Positions 19,778 through 29,239 of a stretch of DNA of 64,000 nucleotides are shown piece by piece. The notes under the pieces are model-generated. The model saw only the letters and a program-made list of their open reading frames with translations. It did not search any database and was not told the DNA's origin. The stretch is from Ostrinia nubilalis. Its lineage: Eukaryota; Arthropoda; Insecta; Lepidoptera; Crambidae. The stretch spans positions 87,001 to 151,000 of the forward strand of contig NC_087114.1 in assembly GCF_963855985.1 (NCBI RefSeq), written 5' to 3'. The stretch's first letter is position 1, and each line of letters begins with the position of its first letter. A program made the position numbers and the translations under genes.

Positions 19778-22099
19778 TTAACTACCAGCCATGTGCACCT
19801 CCTCGGGCCCACCGTCGGTGGGATGGGATGGCTTTGGCTGGTCTTTAGCACTTGCCGCCGCCCTCCTACTAATCTTTGTGGCAGGAGCTTTGCAGGCCTT
19901 ACTGCCCACCCGGTGTCCCGCCGGTTTGTCCGCTGTTGCGCATAGTGAGCAGTGAGGCTCATTCTCGCAGGTCGCCGCAACGTGGCCAATTTGTCCACAC
20001 CTAAAGCATTGGCGGCTACGGTCCACCTCTGCCGGACACACAGCCTGAACATGGCCGGCCTCAAGGCACCGATAGCACCTCATCTCTCTAGTTGGCAGAG
20101 GCCTTACCCTGGCGGCCACCCAACCGACCAGGAGGCGGCCCTCTGCCACTTTCTTCGCCGCCATAACTGGGCAACGCACCCAGGCAGCGAATAGTCCTGT
20201 ATAGTCGCGGCGAGGGTTTCCCACTTTCACCGCTTCGACTGGGCAGCCTCCAAGTTTCGCCACCGCAGCCGCCACCTCGTCTGACGTGACCGAGTCGTCC
20301 AGGCCCGAAACTCGTAGTTCGGAGCATTTTATGGGTCTGGACACCCGCACATCCTCATCCTTGAAAATAGCCCTGAGCTTTTCAGCTAGGGAGTCCGCTT
20401 TTGCGTCACTAGTGGCCCCGGGGACCTCTATTATCGTGGCGCCGGTGACCGCCCTACGGAAGCGAACAGCTTCGATACCCAATTCGCTAATATCGATCCG
20501 TTTTTTGGCTTCACCGATTGCTTTCTCATATGTGACGCCCTTTTCCGCAGCTCCAGGCTGTACCGACAGTACCACTGCTGCCGAGCTGGGTGGGCGTGCT
20601 TTCACCTGTTTAGGCTGAGCCGTCCTTTTCTGCTGGTTTTTAGGAGTCGGCTTTTGACCAGCTTTCCCGTTGGTCTTTCCCTTTTTAACCACAGTGCTCC
20701 AGCCCTCGCTCATTGAGGCTGGCGCAGGTGGGAGTGGTCGTGAAACGGGTGGAGCGGCCTCTACTGGGGCCACTCTTTGCCTCTTCTTCTTTTTACCCTT
20801 TTTGGTGTTACCTTTTGGGCCCTCGTTCGCCTTTGCGGTAACTACTTTTCCCGCTGCCGGAGGATTGCGGCTTTTAGCTGCGTCCTTAACGGTTTCCGGC
20901 TGATTTGCCGTCGGCTCAACTGGTGGAGGAGGCTGTAAAGGGGCCCCCTCCCGTCTCTTCTCGAATGCCAGAGCTGGACGGAGTCGCGGTTCTGGATTTA
21001 GGCGCGGCTCGAGCCCTTCAATTTGGGCGTTGATCCGCGCGGTTGCTACGCCGAGAATTTTGGACGCCCACTCTTCCATATAGGAAGGGGGCGTCTCATT
21101 CGAGGTCACCTCCGTTGGGGCTTTCACCCGGAGTCGGGCCTTTAACTCGGCCATCTCCTTCCTCATTTCATTAATTTCCGCCCTCAGGACATCGTTCTGC
21201 GCCTGAAGGTCGTGAATTTCTTCCGTTGCCGTGCGGGTAGCCAAGGTGTTAGTGGCCGCCCTTATCATTACAACTGCCTCTTTTAAGGCAGCTTGCATCG
21301 GGCCTTGGAGACGGCCCGACTTTTTCCCCACTTTCTGGACGAGATCGATCCCGGTCTGGACACGTTTTAGTAGACCGTCGACCGTCTCGTTCTCCTCAAT
21401 CGCTTGTATTGTGGCAAGCCTGGCTTCAGCGTTCGTTCTAGAAGAACGAGCCTCGACCGTCAAGTCCACAATTTCTTTTTCAGCTTGAAGCTGAAGTTCC
21501 TCTCGCTCTAACTGCAGCTTTGCCTTTCTGAAGGCCGCCTGAGCCTTGGCCTTGCCGATGTACTCGCCGGAGCTTGGCGGTCGGCCTCGGCCTCGAGGAG
21601 CTTTCCCCGCTGACAGCTTTCGATGTGGGGCGCTCTCGTCTTTCTCCGAATCCGAAGCGGCAGAGTTTCTCTCCCAACTTCGCTTCCTGGTCCAAAACTT
21701 CGTCCTAGTACGCTCGTTTCCCGAGTCAGAGCCAACCGAGTTCATGGAGACCGCCGATGCGGAGTCCGACTCAATGTCGACCCGTTCTAGGACAACCCGC
21801 GGTTCGCGCAGCTCCATCACACCGAGCGTGTCCGCGGTTTCTTCCCTCTTCTCCTCTTGTATATTTACATTATTTACACCTTCTGTATTTACATCTACAC
21901 ACACACTAATATTTACACTGTTATTTACAACTCCTGCGTTATTTACAGAGTCCTCCTCCTCACAACACGGCCGAAGCCGCGAAACGGTGGGTGCCCCCCC
22001 CAGATACGAAGGGCAGCCCGCCGCCGAAGCGGCGGGGCGGGATTCCCCGGGTGAACCGGGACCCGCCTGGGGAATATAACTTTTGCCAACACCGTTCAT
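19778..22099 (-). CDS. SART-like ORF1, Gag-like protein, copy 2
   Basis: This is a 773-residue protein that differs from the copy 1 ORF1 by only a handful of residues. It keeps the acidic N-terminus, charged coiled-coil region, Pro/Lys-rich linker and C-terminal CCHC knuckles. The intact frame in both copies implies recent activity. Confidence 0.88.
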   Translation of the reverse strand: MNGVGKSYIPQAGPGSPGESRPAASAAGCPSYLGGAPTVSRLRPCCEEEDSVNNAGVVNNSVNISVCVDVNTEGVNNVNIQEEKREETADTLGVMELREPRVVLERVDIESDSASAVSMNSVGSDSGNERTRTKFWTRKRSWERNSAASDSEKDESAPHRKLSAGKAPRGRGRPPSSGEYIGKAKAQAAFRKAKLQLEREELQLQAEKEIVDLTVEARSSRTNAEARLATIQAIEENETVDGLLKRVQTGIDLVQKVGKKSGRLQGPMQAALKEAVVMIRAATNTLATRTATEEIHDLQAQNDVLRAEINEMRKEMAELKARLRVKAPTEVTSNETPPSYMEEWASKILGVATARINAQIEGLEPRLNPEPRLRPALAFEKRREGAPLQPPPPVEPTANQPETVKDAAKSRNPPAAGKVVTAKANEGPKGNTKKGKKKKRQRVAPVEAAPPVSRPLPPAPASMSEGWSTVVKKGKTNGKAGQKPTPKNQQKRTAQPKQVKARPPSSAAVVLSVQPGAAEKGVTYEKAIGEAKKRIDISELGIEAVRFRRAVTGATIIEVPGATSDAKADSLAEKLRAIFKDEDVRVSRPIKCSELRVSGLDDSVTSDEVAAAVAKLGGCPVEAVKVGNPRRDYTGLFAAWVRCPVMAAKKVAEGRLLVGWVAARVRPLPTREMRCYRCLEAGHVQAVCPAEVDRSRQCFRCGQIGHVAATCENEPHCSLCATADKPAGHRVGSKACKAPATKISRRAAASAKDQPKPSHPTDGGPEEVHMAGS

Positions 22100-22440
22100 A
22101 GTTTTTGACTGCTTGCGGGCGCAGCTGCCCCACCAACTTCCCGGGCGGGGTAACGGCCGGTGCTACTCCACCGACCATATCGGGCCTAATAGGACCCGAT
22201 ATCGTTCCTCGGCCCCCGCCAGACCTTGACGTTTGAGGGTTTTACTGACTTTTCCTTGTCTTGGCCCCGGCTTCCGTAGCCGGGGCCCCCGGCCCCCCTC
22301 CGTTGGGGGGTAACGGGTCGCCCGACAGGCCCGCCGAGTTGACGCAACCTGCCGCGCCGGTGAGGAGTCAGCCGCCCGCGTGACAGAACACGCGGACGTT
22401 GCCCGGGATGCACCACGGGGAGGTCCCTCACCATCGCACC

Positions 22441-22508
22441 CCAACCTAACCTAACCTAACCTAACCTAACCTAACCTAACCTAACCTAACCTAACCTAAC
22501 CTAACCTA
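22441..22508. repeat. Telomeric (CCTAA)n spacer
   Basis: About 13 units lie between the 5' end of SART copy 2 and the truncated 5' end of element C. Confidence 0.98.
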
Positions 22509-22795
22509 AAAACCTGTGTCCTGAAATCAAACATGGCATAACAGATTTTAAGACAAAAGGAGAGCAATAAAACTTAGAAAAACATTAATTGGTATCTAGA
22601 ACAGAATTTAAATTAAGAGAAATAGAAAAATCAAAATAGGAATTTTAGAACAAACCTTTAAAAAGTCATCAAAATTTAAAGCAAACAAACATTGGTAAAA
22701 AACTTAACTAAAACTTTAAAAAACACACCAGCCAAACAATTAAAACCTAAAAATAGCAAAGTCTCTGATATGCAATCGTCAGAGGTGCATAGAAA

Positions 22796-22848
<53 letters not shown>
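22509..22848 (+). mobile_element. Element C: 3'-UTR-only stub of a gag-only element
   Basis: This copy of about 340 bp holds only the distal 3' UTR. It includes the AAACACACCAGCCAAA segment, the CTCTGA...TCAGAG hairpin (22763-22784) and a poly(A) of about 52 leading into CCTAA. It matches the 3' ends of elements D and E. It has no coding capacity and is a severely 5'-truncated insertion. Confidence 0.82.
22763..22784 (+). promoter_or_regulatory. 3'-terminal hairpin of element C
   Basis: It is the same 6-bp-stem hairpin as in B, D and E, 12 nt before the poly(A). Confidence 0.6.
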
Positions 22849-22851
<3 letters not shown>

Positions 22852-22855
22852 AACC

Positions 22856-23791
22856 CAACTCTAATTTCTAGAAAATAATAGCTCACCTATAGGTATTGTA
22901 CATCGTTTTGAGCGCCAAATTTTTGCCGACACGCCAGTACCATTTTGAGACCCCTACGATTTCATTTCGCTAATTTATTCAAAATTTTGTATTTTTAATT
23001 TAGACAGAAAAATTCCATAGTAAATTTTATAACTTTGTCATTTTTGGTCCGATTTTCAAAATTCTTTCGCTTAAATAGACTCACCCCTTTCGGTTTAGCA
23101 TCCCCCTGACGTCCGATTGACACCGCTCCATACTAAATTCTGCTTTTTTGGTGGTCTTTAGTGTTTTGGGTAACATCTGAGACGGCTTTTGGACGTCATT
23201 TTCAAAAATTTCTAGGGCCACCCCCGACGTTTATCGTCTTTTTGGATTCGTCTCGGCGAGCCCTATCCGTAGACACCCCATTTGTAGGGATCCGACGACA
23301 GGAAGTTTAAAAATTTGCCCGCCCACCCATCCTTTTGTGTCTAGGGAGGTAGACTTTTTCGTTGGGGCCAAAATTTTTATTTCGCGGATCGACCGGTTTC
23401 GAGTGGTATTGTTGGTTAGTGACACTTTGAAGGCAAATAGAGTTTAGTTTTAAGTATTTTTAGGTAAAATTGGACCAGTTAACTAATTTAACTGCGACAT
23501 TAAATTATATTTGACCGCTTTTGGAGGCGACGCTGCTGCTACCGGTACCTGCAAAAGAAAAGACACATATTTATATAATAGATATACACACATCTGACTT
23601 ACCGGGAGCCACAGCATCCGCCACCCGGACCGACGAGTACCTGAAAAGGGAAATAAGACTGTTTTTATTTTTACATTTTATACAATTTTATTTATACAAC
23701 TTATACAAACTTTTATTTTTATTTTTAACGCGGTCATACGGACTTTTGATTATATCATACCACACTTTAGGCGACGCGCACCTCTGGCGAC
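22856..23791 (+). other. 5' leader of element D
   Basis: This 936-bp non-coding leader aligns throughout with the leader of element E (26013-26958). Short minus-strand open frames are conserved only as far as the DNA is. No promoter motif was recognised. Confidence 0.65.
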
Positions 23792-25219
23792 ATGTTCGGT
23801 TTTAGGACTCCGGCGAAGAAGCCCACCGACGAGGTCCAGCAGAGGTCTCCTGAGTCTCCACCTATCAGGAGGGCAGGGAGGGTGAGACGCAGCGTCGGCG
23901 AGTGGGAGACAGGGAAAGCTGGGCTTTCTTCTGGCTCCGACTCAACCCCGCCGCAGGCCGAGCCCCCGAAGGCCCCCAAGAAACCCGCGCCAGTGCGCCG
24001 GGCTTCCGTGGAGGCAGCGTCGGCGAGCTCACCCAAGCTGCCCGCCACTGCAACTAAGGAAAGAACAGCCGAAGCCAGAGCCTGCCTGCAGAAGGCTAAG
24101 ATGTCTCTTGGCACAGCAAGAAACCTGCGCGGTGACATCAAGACCGACGTCACGCAGGCTCTGGATCGGCTGTATCAGCTGGTAAAAGAGGCAGAGATGG
24201 AAAGGAAGGGGAAGGCTCCGGCGAAGAAGGTGGCCGAGCCTGAACCTGTTAAAGAGAAGGAAGCGGATAGGGAGAAGGAAAGAGTAGAAGAGGAAGACAT
24301 ACTAGCTGAGATCAGAGAGAACAGGAGACTGCTGCTGTTAAATAGTAAGAAATTGGACGATATTAAGGAGGAGACGGAGAAGCAGAAGACTAACAATAGC
24401 GCGTTGACTACCTATGCCAGCGTCGCGGCGTCCGTGCCCGGACAGCAGCGCCTGCCTGTTAGGTCGGCCCTGCACTCCATCGTGGTCACGTCTAAGGACG
24501 CGATGGAGACAGGGGAGGAGGTGCTGCGGAAGGTCAGGGACGCCGTCAACGCCAAGGAGGGATGGGTAAAGGTTGATCGGATAAGGAAGGCAAAGGACCA
24601 GAAGATAATCATGGGGTGTAGCTCGGAGGAGGAAAGGAGAAAGGTGAAGGCAAGAATTGAAGACGGGGGCCTCCTAGTCGCGGAGGACATGAAAAATAAA
24701 GACCCGCTCCTAGTCCTGAAGGACGTCTTGTTGCTCAACAGCGACGAGGACGTCCTGAAGGCTCTGAGAAATCAGAACAGGGGCATTTTTCATGAACTCC
24801 GCGAAGGGGAGGACCGCGTCCAAGTAAGATATACCAAGAAGGCCAGAAACCCCCACACACGACACATAGTTGTGAGCGTATCGCCGGCAATCTGGCAGAG
24901 AGCGACTGAGGCGGGAACCGTGCACATCGACTTGCAGCACATCCGAGTGGCCGACCAGTCACCGCTGGTGCAGTGCACCAAGTGTCTGGGTTACGGCCAC
25001 AGCAAGCGATTCTGCGCGGAGCCCGCGGATGTCTGCAGCCACTGTGGAGGGCCACACCTGAGCACCGACTGCGCCGAGAAGCTCGCTGGCGGGGCACCTT
25101 CGTGCCGGAACTGTCAGCGAGCCAAAGCGGAGCACGTCCAACACAACGCATTCAGCAATGACTGCCCAGTGCGCAGGCGGTGGGATGCGTTGGCCAGATC
25201 CACAGTGGCGTACTGCTAA
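23792..25219 (+). CDS. Gag-only element ORF1 (475 aa), element D
   Basis: This is a zinc-knuckle RNA-binding Gag related to the TRAS-like ORF1 at 2864. Residues 1-90 are basic and Pro/Ser-rich. Residues 95-130 contain a Leu-rich helix (MSLGTARNLRGDIK, DRLYQLVKEAE). Residues 130-205 are a Glu/Lys coiled coil. A conserved block starts at SALHSIVVTSKDAMETGEE. Knuckles lie at about 394-460 (CTKCLGYGHSKRFC, CSHCGGPHLSTDC, CRNC...H...C). It ends in VAYC. The start is the first ATG after the leader. The downstream 740 bp have no ORF2. It probably acts with an RT supplied by another element. Confidence 0.85.
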   Translation: MFGFRTPAKKPTDEVQQRSPESPPIRRAGRVRRSVGEWETGKAGLSSGSDSTPPQAEPPKAPKKPAPVRRASVEAASASSPKLPATATKERTAEARACLQKAKMSLGTARNLRGDIKTDVTQALDRLYQLVKEAEMERKGKAPAKKVAEPEPVKEKEADREKERVEEEDILAEIRENRRLLLLNSKKLDDIKEETEKQKTNNSALTTYASVAASVPGQQRLPVRSALHSIVVTSKDAMETGEEVLRKVRDAVNAKEGWVKVDRIRKAKDQKIIMGCSSEEERRKVKARIEDGGLLVAEDMKNKDPLLVLKDVLLLNSDEDVLKALRNQNRGIFHELREGEDRVQVRYTKKARNPHTRHIVVSVSPAIWQRATEAGTVHIDLQHIRVADQSPLVQCTKCLGYGHSKRFCAEPADVCSHCGGPHLSTDCAEKLAGGAPSCRNCQRAKAEHVQHNAFSNDCPVRRRWDALARSTVAYC

Positions 25220-25984
25220 GGTTGCCCCGGGCGATAACTCCATCCAGCTCACAACTTACCTGGTCGCCAACTGCCTCGATCGTCGCTGCAACTCTGTAAA
25301 AGGAAAACACAATATTAAATTGAAAAGTTGGTTAATTGGAAAAATTCAAAATTTCTACTACACATTTTTGGCATATAAATTAAAATTCGGAAAAGAAACT
25401 GTAGTAAATTCAAAATTTTCTAAATATAATCAAATAGAAGATAATTTCATGAGAAAATTAGAACTATTTGGAATGAAAGCTCACTCTGAACACTACAGCA
25501 TAAAGGCGCACACATAAAAACAATAATAACACCAATGTTACCTAGGTAATATGAGATTACTCTAGAAAAAACATTAATGAAAAGTGTACAGATGGGCAAA
25601 TTTTTAGAAAAGAAATATGGAAAACAAATGAAAGAAAAAACCTGCTAACTTGACCTATAAATTAAAATAATACTTAAAATGTGACGTTAAAAGAAGTCCT
25701 GAAACCAATCATTATAAATCAAATCAAATGAGTAAGAAACAGAAAAACAGAAAACCTATTGGCATATTTTAAATACAACGGAAAATTGAACTTGGTATCC
25801 TTTAGGAAAATAAATAAAAATTTAACAAAATTTTAAGATAATAAACACTGGTAAAAAATCAAAACTAAAACTTTTAAAAACACACCAGCCAAAAAATTAA
25901 AACCTAAAAATAGAAAAGGCTCTGATATGAAATCGTCAGAGGTGCATAGAAACAAACTCAAAAAAAAAAAAAAAAAAAAAAAAA
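25220..25984 (+). other. 3' UTR and poly(A) of element D
   Basis: About 80 bp after the stop (containing ATCCAGCTCAC and GGTCGCCAACTGCCTC) are almost identical to element E. The middle is AT-rich and diverged. The last 120 bp, with the hairpin at 25920-25941, are again conserved. The pattern suggests functional RNA at both ends. Confidence 0.65.
25920..25941 (+). promoter_or_regulatory. 3'-terminal hairpin of element D
   Basis: CTCTGA/TCAGAG stem with the loop TATGAAATCG, 18 nt before the poly(A). One loop base differs from elements C and E and the stem is unchanged. Confidence 0.6.
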
Positions 25985-26012
25985 CCTAACCTAACCTAAC
26001 CTAACCTAACCT
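25983..26012. repeat. Telomeric (CCTAA)n spacer
   Basis: About 6 units lie between elements D and E. Confidence 0.97.
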
Positions 26013-26958
26013 CAACTCTAATTTCTAGAAAATAATAGCATACCTATAGGTTATATACATTGTTTTGAGCGCAAATTTTTTGCCTACACCCCCGTAGCAT
26101 TTTGAGACCCCTAGCACCCCATTTGGACATTTTATTCAACTTTTTAGATTTTTAATATTGACTTAGAATTTTTTCGTACAAAATTTTATAACTTTGTAAT
26201 TTTTGGTTAGATTTTCAAAATTTTTTCGCTTCAATAGTTTCACCCTTTTCGGTTTAGCACTCCCGTGACGTTCGATTGACATCGTCTCATACTAAATTCT
26301 GCTTTTTTGGCGGTCTTTAGTGTTTCTTTTGGGATCTGAGACGGTTTTTGGGCGTCATTTTCAAAATTTTCTAGGGCCACCCCCGGCGTATTTCGGCTTT
26401 TTGGATTCGTCTCGGCGAGCCCTATCCATAGACACCTCATTTGTTGCGATCGGAGGTCAAGAAGTTTAAAAAATCGCCCGCCCACCCACCCTTTTGTGTC
26501 TAGGGAGGTGGAGTTTTTCCACTGGGCCAAAAATTATTTTTCGGGTATTGACTTTTATAGGCCGTAGTTGGTCCAGAAGGACATTTTCAAGGAAAATAGA
26601 GTTTAGTATTAAGTAGTTTTAGGTTAACTTCGACCAGTTAACAAATTTAACTGTGACGAATTAGATATATTTGACCGCTTCTGGACACGACGCTGCTGCA
26701 ATCGGCACCTGCAAGAAAAAAGACTTATTATAAAGTAGCAAATACTCACCTGACACATCGACTGCCGCAGTGTCTGCCACCCAGATTGACGAGTACCTGA
26801 AAGGGGAAACAAGACTGTTTTTATCTTTACATTTTTATACAATTTTATTTATATAACTTTTACAAACCTTTATTTTATTTTAACGCGGTCATACGGACTA
26901 TTGATTTTTATCATCACATTGTACCACATTTTAGGCGACGCGCACCTTTGACGATAAT

Positions 26959-28389
26959 ATGTTCGGCTTCAGGACTCCAGCAAAGAAGCCCAGCGACGAG
27001 GTCCATCAGAGGTCTCCGGAATCCCCACCTATTAGGAGGGCAGGGAGAGTGAGACGCAGCGTCGGCGAGTGGGAGACAGGGAAAGCTGGGCTTTCCTCTG
27101 GCTCCGACTCAACCCCGCCGCAGGCCGAGCCCCCGAAGGCCCCCAAGAAACCCGCGCCAGTGCGCCGGGCTTCCGTGGAGGCAGCGTCGGCGAGCTCACC
27201 CAAGCTGCCCGCCACTGCAATTAAGGAAAGAACAGCCGAAGCCAGAGCCTGCCTGCAGAAGGCCAAGATGTCTCTTGGCACAGCAAGAAACCTGCGCGGT
27301 GACATCAAGACCGACGTCACGCAGGCTCTGGATCGGCTGTATCAGCTGGTAAAAGAGGCAGAGATTGAAAGGAAGGGGAAGGCTCCGGCGAAGAAGGTCG
27401 CCGAGCCCGAACCTGCAAAAGAGAAGGAAGCGGATAGGGAAAGGGATAGTAGAGAGGAGGAGGATAGAATACTGGCTGAAATAAGGGAGAATCGAAGACT
27501 TCTGCTGGAAAATAGCAAGAAACTTGACGAGATGAAGGAAGAGGTAGAAACGCAAAAGATTGGAAATAGTGGGCAACTCACCTATGCCAGCGTCGCGGCG
27601 TCCGTGCCCGGACAGCAGCGCCTGCCTGTTAGGTCGGCCCTGCACTCCATCGTGGTCACGTCTAAGGACGCGATGGAGACGGGGGAGGAGGTGCTGCGGA
27701 AGGTCAGGGACGCCGTCAACGCCAAGGAGGGATGGGTGAAGGTGGATAAGATCAGGAAAGCCAAGGACCAGAAAATCATTATGGGGTGTAGTACAGAGGA
27801 AGAAAGGAGGAAGGTGAAGGCAAGAATTGAAGACGGGGGCCTCCTAGTCGCGGAGGACATGAAAAATAAAGACCCGCTCCTAGTCCTGAAGGACGTCTTG
27901 TTGCTCAACAGCGACGAGGACGTCCTGAAGGCTCTGAGAAATCAGAACAGGGGCATCTTTCATGAACTCCGCGAAGGGGAGGACCGCGTCCAAGTAAGGT
28001 ATACTAAGAAGGCCAGAAACCCCCATACACGTCACATAGTTGTGAGCGTATCGCCGGCAATCTGGCGGAGGGCGACTGATGCGGGAACCGTGCACATCGA
28101 CTTGCAGCACATCCGAGTGGCCGACCAGTCACCGCTGGTGCAGTGCACCAAGTGTCTGGGTTACGGCCACAGCAAGCGATTCTGCACGGAGCCCGCGGAT
28201 GTCTGCAGCCACTGTGGAGGGCCACACCTTAGCACCGACTGCGCCGAGAAGCTCGCTGGTGGGGCACCGTCGTGCCGGAACTGCCAGCGAGCCAAAGCGG
28301 AGCACGTCCAGCACAATGCGTTCAGCAACGACTGCCCAGTGCGCAGGCGGTGGGACGCGTTGGCCAGATCCACAGTGGCCTACTGCTAA
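26959..28389 (+). CDS. Gag-only element ORF1 (476 aa), element E
   Basis: This Gag is nearly identical to that of element D except in the coiled-coil linker (about residues 150-208), where substitutions cluster. It shows the same Pro/Ser-rich start, Leu-rich helix, conserved SALHSIVVTSKDAMETGEE block, three zinc knuckles (about 395-461) and VAYC end. Preservation of two complete reading frames, with most differences in a linker, suggests selection on the protein. That would need a codon-level test. Confidence 0.85.
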   Translation: MFGFRTPAKKPSDEVHQRSPESPPIRRAGRVRRSVGEWETGKAGLSSGSDSTPPQAEPPKAPKKPAPVRRASVEAASASSPKLPATAIKERTAEARACLQKAKMSLGTARNLRGDIKTDVTQALDRLYQLVKEAEIERKGKAPAKKVAEPEPAKEKEADRERDSREEEDRILAEIRENRRLLLENSKKLDEMKEEVETQKIGNSGQLTYASVAASVPGQQRLPVRSALHSIVVTSKDAMETGEEVLRKVRDAVNAKEGWVKVDKIRKAKDQKIIMGCSTEEERRKVKARIEDGGLLVAEDMKNKDPLLVLKDVLLLNSDEDVLKALRNQNRGIFHELREGEDRVQVRYTKKARNPHTRHIVVSVSPAIWRRATDAGTVHIDLQHIRVADQSPLVQCTKCLGYGHSKRFCTEPADVCSHCGGPHLSTDCAEKLAGGAPSCRNCQRAKAEHVQHNAFSNDCPVRRRWDALARSTVAYC

Positions 28390-29166
28390 GGTTGCCGCGG
28401 GCGATATCACCATCCAGCTCACAACTTACCTGGTCGCCAACTGCCTCAATCGTCGCTGCATACCTGTAACAGAAAAAACAGAAATTAATATTTATAAATA
28501 TCCCTCTTTTTTAGATCTAAAAATTACAAAGAAAATTATTTTGGCTTACGACTTAAAAATAAAATTACATCAGAACAAAATACAAAATTTAATACTAATA
28601 ACACCCAAGCAAATAGCAGCCAATTTAATGATTAAATTGAACTATTTGACGATAAAAACTGATATCTGTAAGAAGAGGCAAATTACTTATTCAGCAACAC
28701 TGACAGCAAGAAAGCGAACACAATTATGTAATCAAGACCGTATGTTATCCTAGTATTATTGAATACCAAAGATAAACATACAACAGAAGTGTACAAATAA
28801 GTAGCCAAACACAGATACAAATTCAAAATTTCCGATAACACATAAAATAGTAAAAATTAAAACTTGCAAATCACTCGAAATCAAAATTTAACTGGAGTCC
28901 TAAAATTAAATTCATAAAGCAATCAGAGTAAATAAACATACATAGCACCTGTATAACACTGAAAAACCTGTATATAACTAGTAATACCAAACAAACTTAT
29001 CCTAAATAGTATTAAAAATAAAACAGAAAATATAAGAACATTGACATTAAACATCGGTAAAAAAACACAACTAAAACTTTAAAAAACACACCAGCCAAAA
29101 AATTAAACAACCAAAAATAGCAAAGACTCTGATATGCAATCGTCAGAGGTGCATAGAAACAAATTC

Positions 29167-29194
<28 letters not shown>
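28390..29194 (+). other. 3' UTR and poly(A) of element E
   Basis: The block after the stop and the last 120 bp match element D; the centre is diverged AT-rich sequence. A + open frame crossing the stop region reads the Gag DNA in another frame and is not a gene. Confidence 0.65.
29127..29148 (+). promoter_or_regulatory. 3'-terminal hairpin of element E
   Basis: CTCTGA/TCAGAG stem with the same loop as element C, 18 nt before the poly(A). Confidence 0.6.
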
Positions 29195-29197
<3 letters not shown>

Positions 29198-29231
29198 AAC
29201 CTAACCTAACCTAACCTAACCTAACCTAACC
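29193..29231. repeat. Telomeric (CCTAA)n spacer
   Basis: About 8 units lie between the poly(A) of element E and the GC-rich 5' end of element F. Confidence 0.97.
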
Positions 29232-29239
29232 ACCAGTCG

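Larger units (their letters stand above)
16117..22442 (-). mobile_element. SART-like telomeric retrotransposon, copy 2 (full length)
   Basis: This is a second complete minus-strand element in the same orientation, offset by 6365 bp from copy 1 over the coding region. Differences are scattered substitutions, one fewer 66-bp unit in the 3' UTR and a shorter poly(A) (20 versus 25). Both ORFs are intact. Tandem same-orientation copies separated by a few telomere repeats fit repeated targeting of the same array or unequal exchange. Confidence 0.9.
22856..25984 (+). mobile_element. Element D: gag-only telomeric retroelement (complete)
   Basis: This 3.1-kb element begins CAACTCTAATTTCTAG directly after a CCTAACC remnant and ends in poly(A)-CCTAA. 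It has a 936-bp 5' leader, a 475-residue Gag ORF and a 740-bp AT-rich 3' UTR with the terminal hairpin (25920-25941). There is no endonuclease or RT sequence anywhere. Element E starts and ends at the same points, so this is a genuine full-length form and not a random deletion. Confidence 0.85.
26013..29194 (+). mobile_element. Element E: gag-only telomeric retroelement (complete)
   Basis: This is the second full-length gag-only copy, 3.18 kb. It has the same 5' end (CAACTCTAATTTCTAG) as element D, a 946-bp leader, a 476-residue Gag ORF, an AT-rich 3' UTR of about 780 bp and a poly(A) of 28 followed by CCTAA. No ORF2 is present. It is highly similar to D in the leader, most of the ORF and the 3' terminus. 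Confidence 0.85.

Noticed and set aside
19779..20064. N-terminal extension of SART copy 2 ORF2 to 20064
   Set aside because: It is ORF1 DNA in another frame; copy 1 has a TAG there, and the ATG after the ORF1 stop explains ORF2 initiation.
22856..25984. Element D as a simple internal deletion of a TRAS element such as A
   Set aside because: Element E has the same ends and layout, the leaders and 3' UTRs differ from those of element A, and the 3' hairpin is missing from A. A shared non-autonomous family explains the data better.
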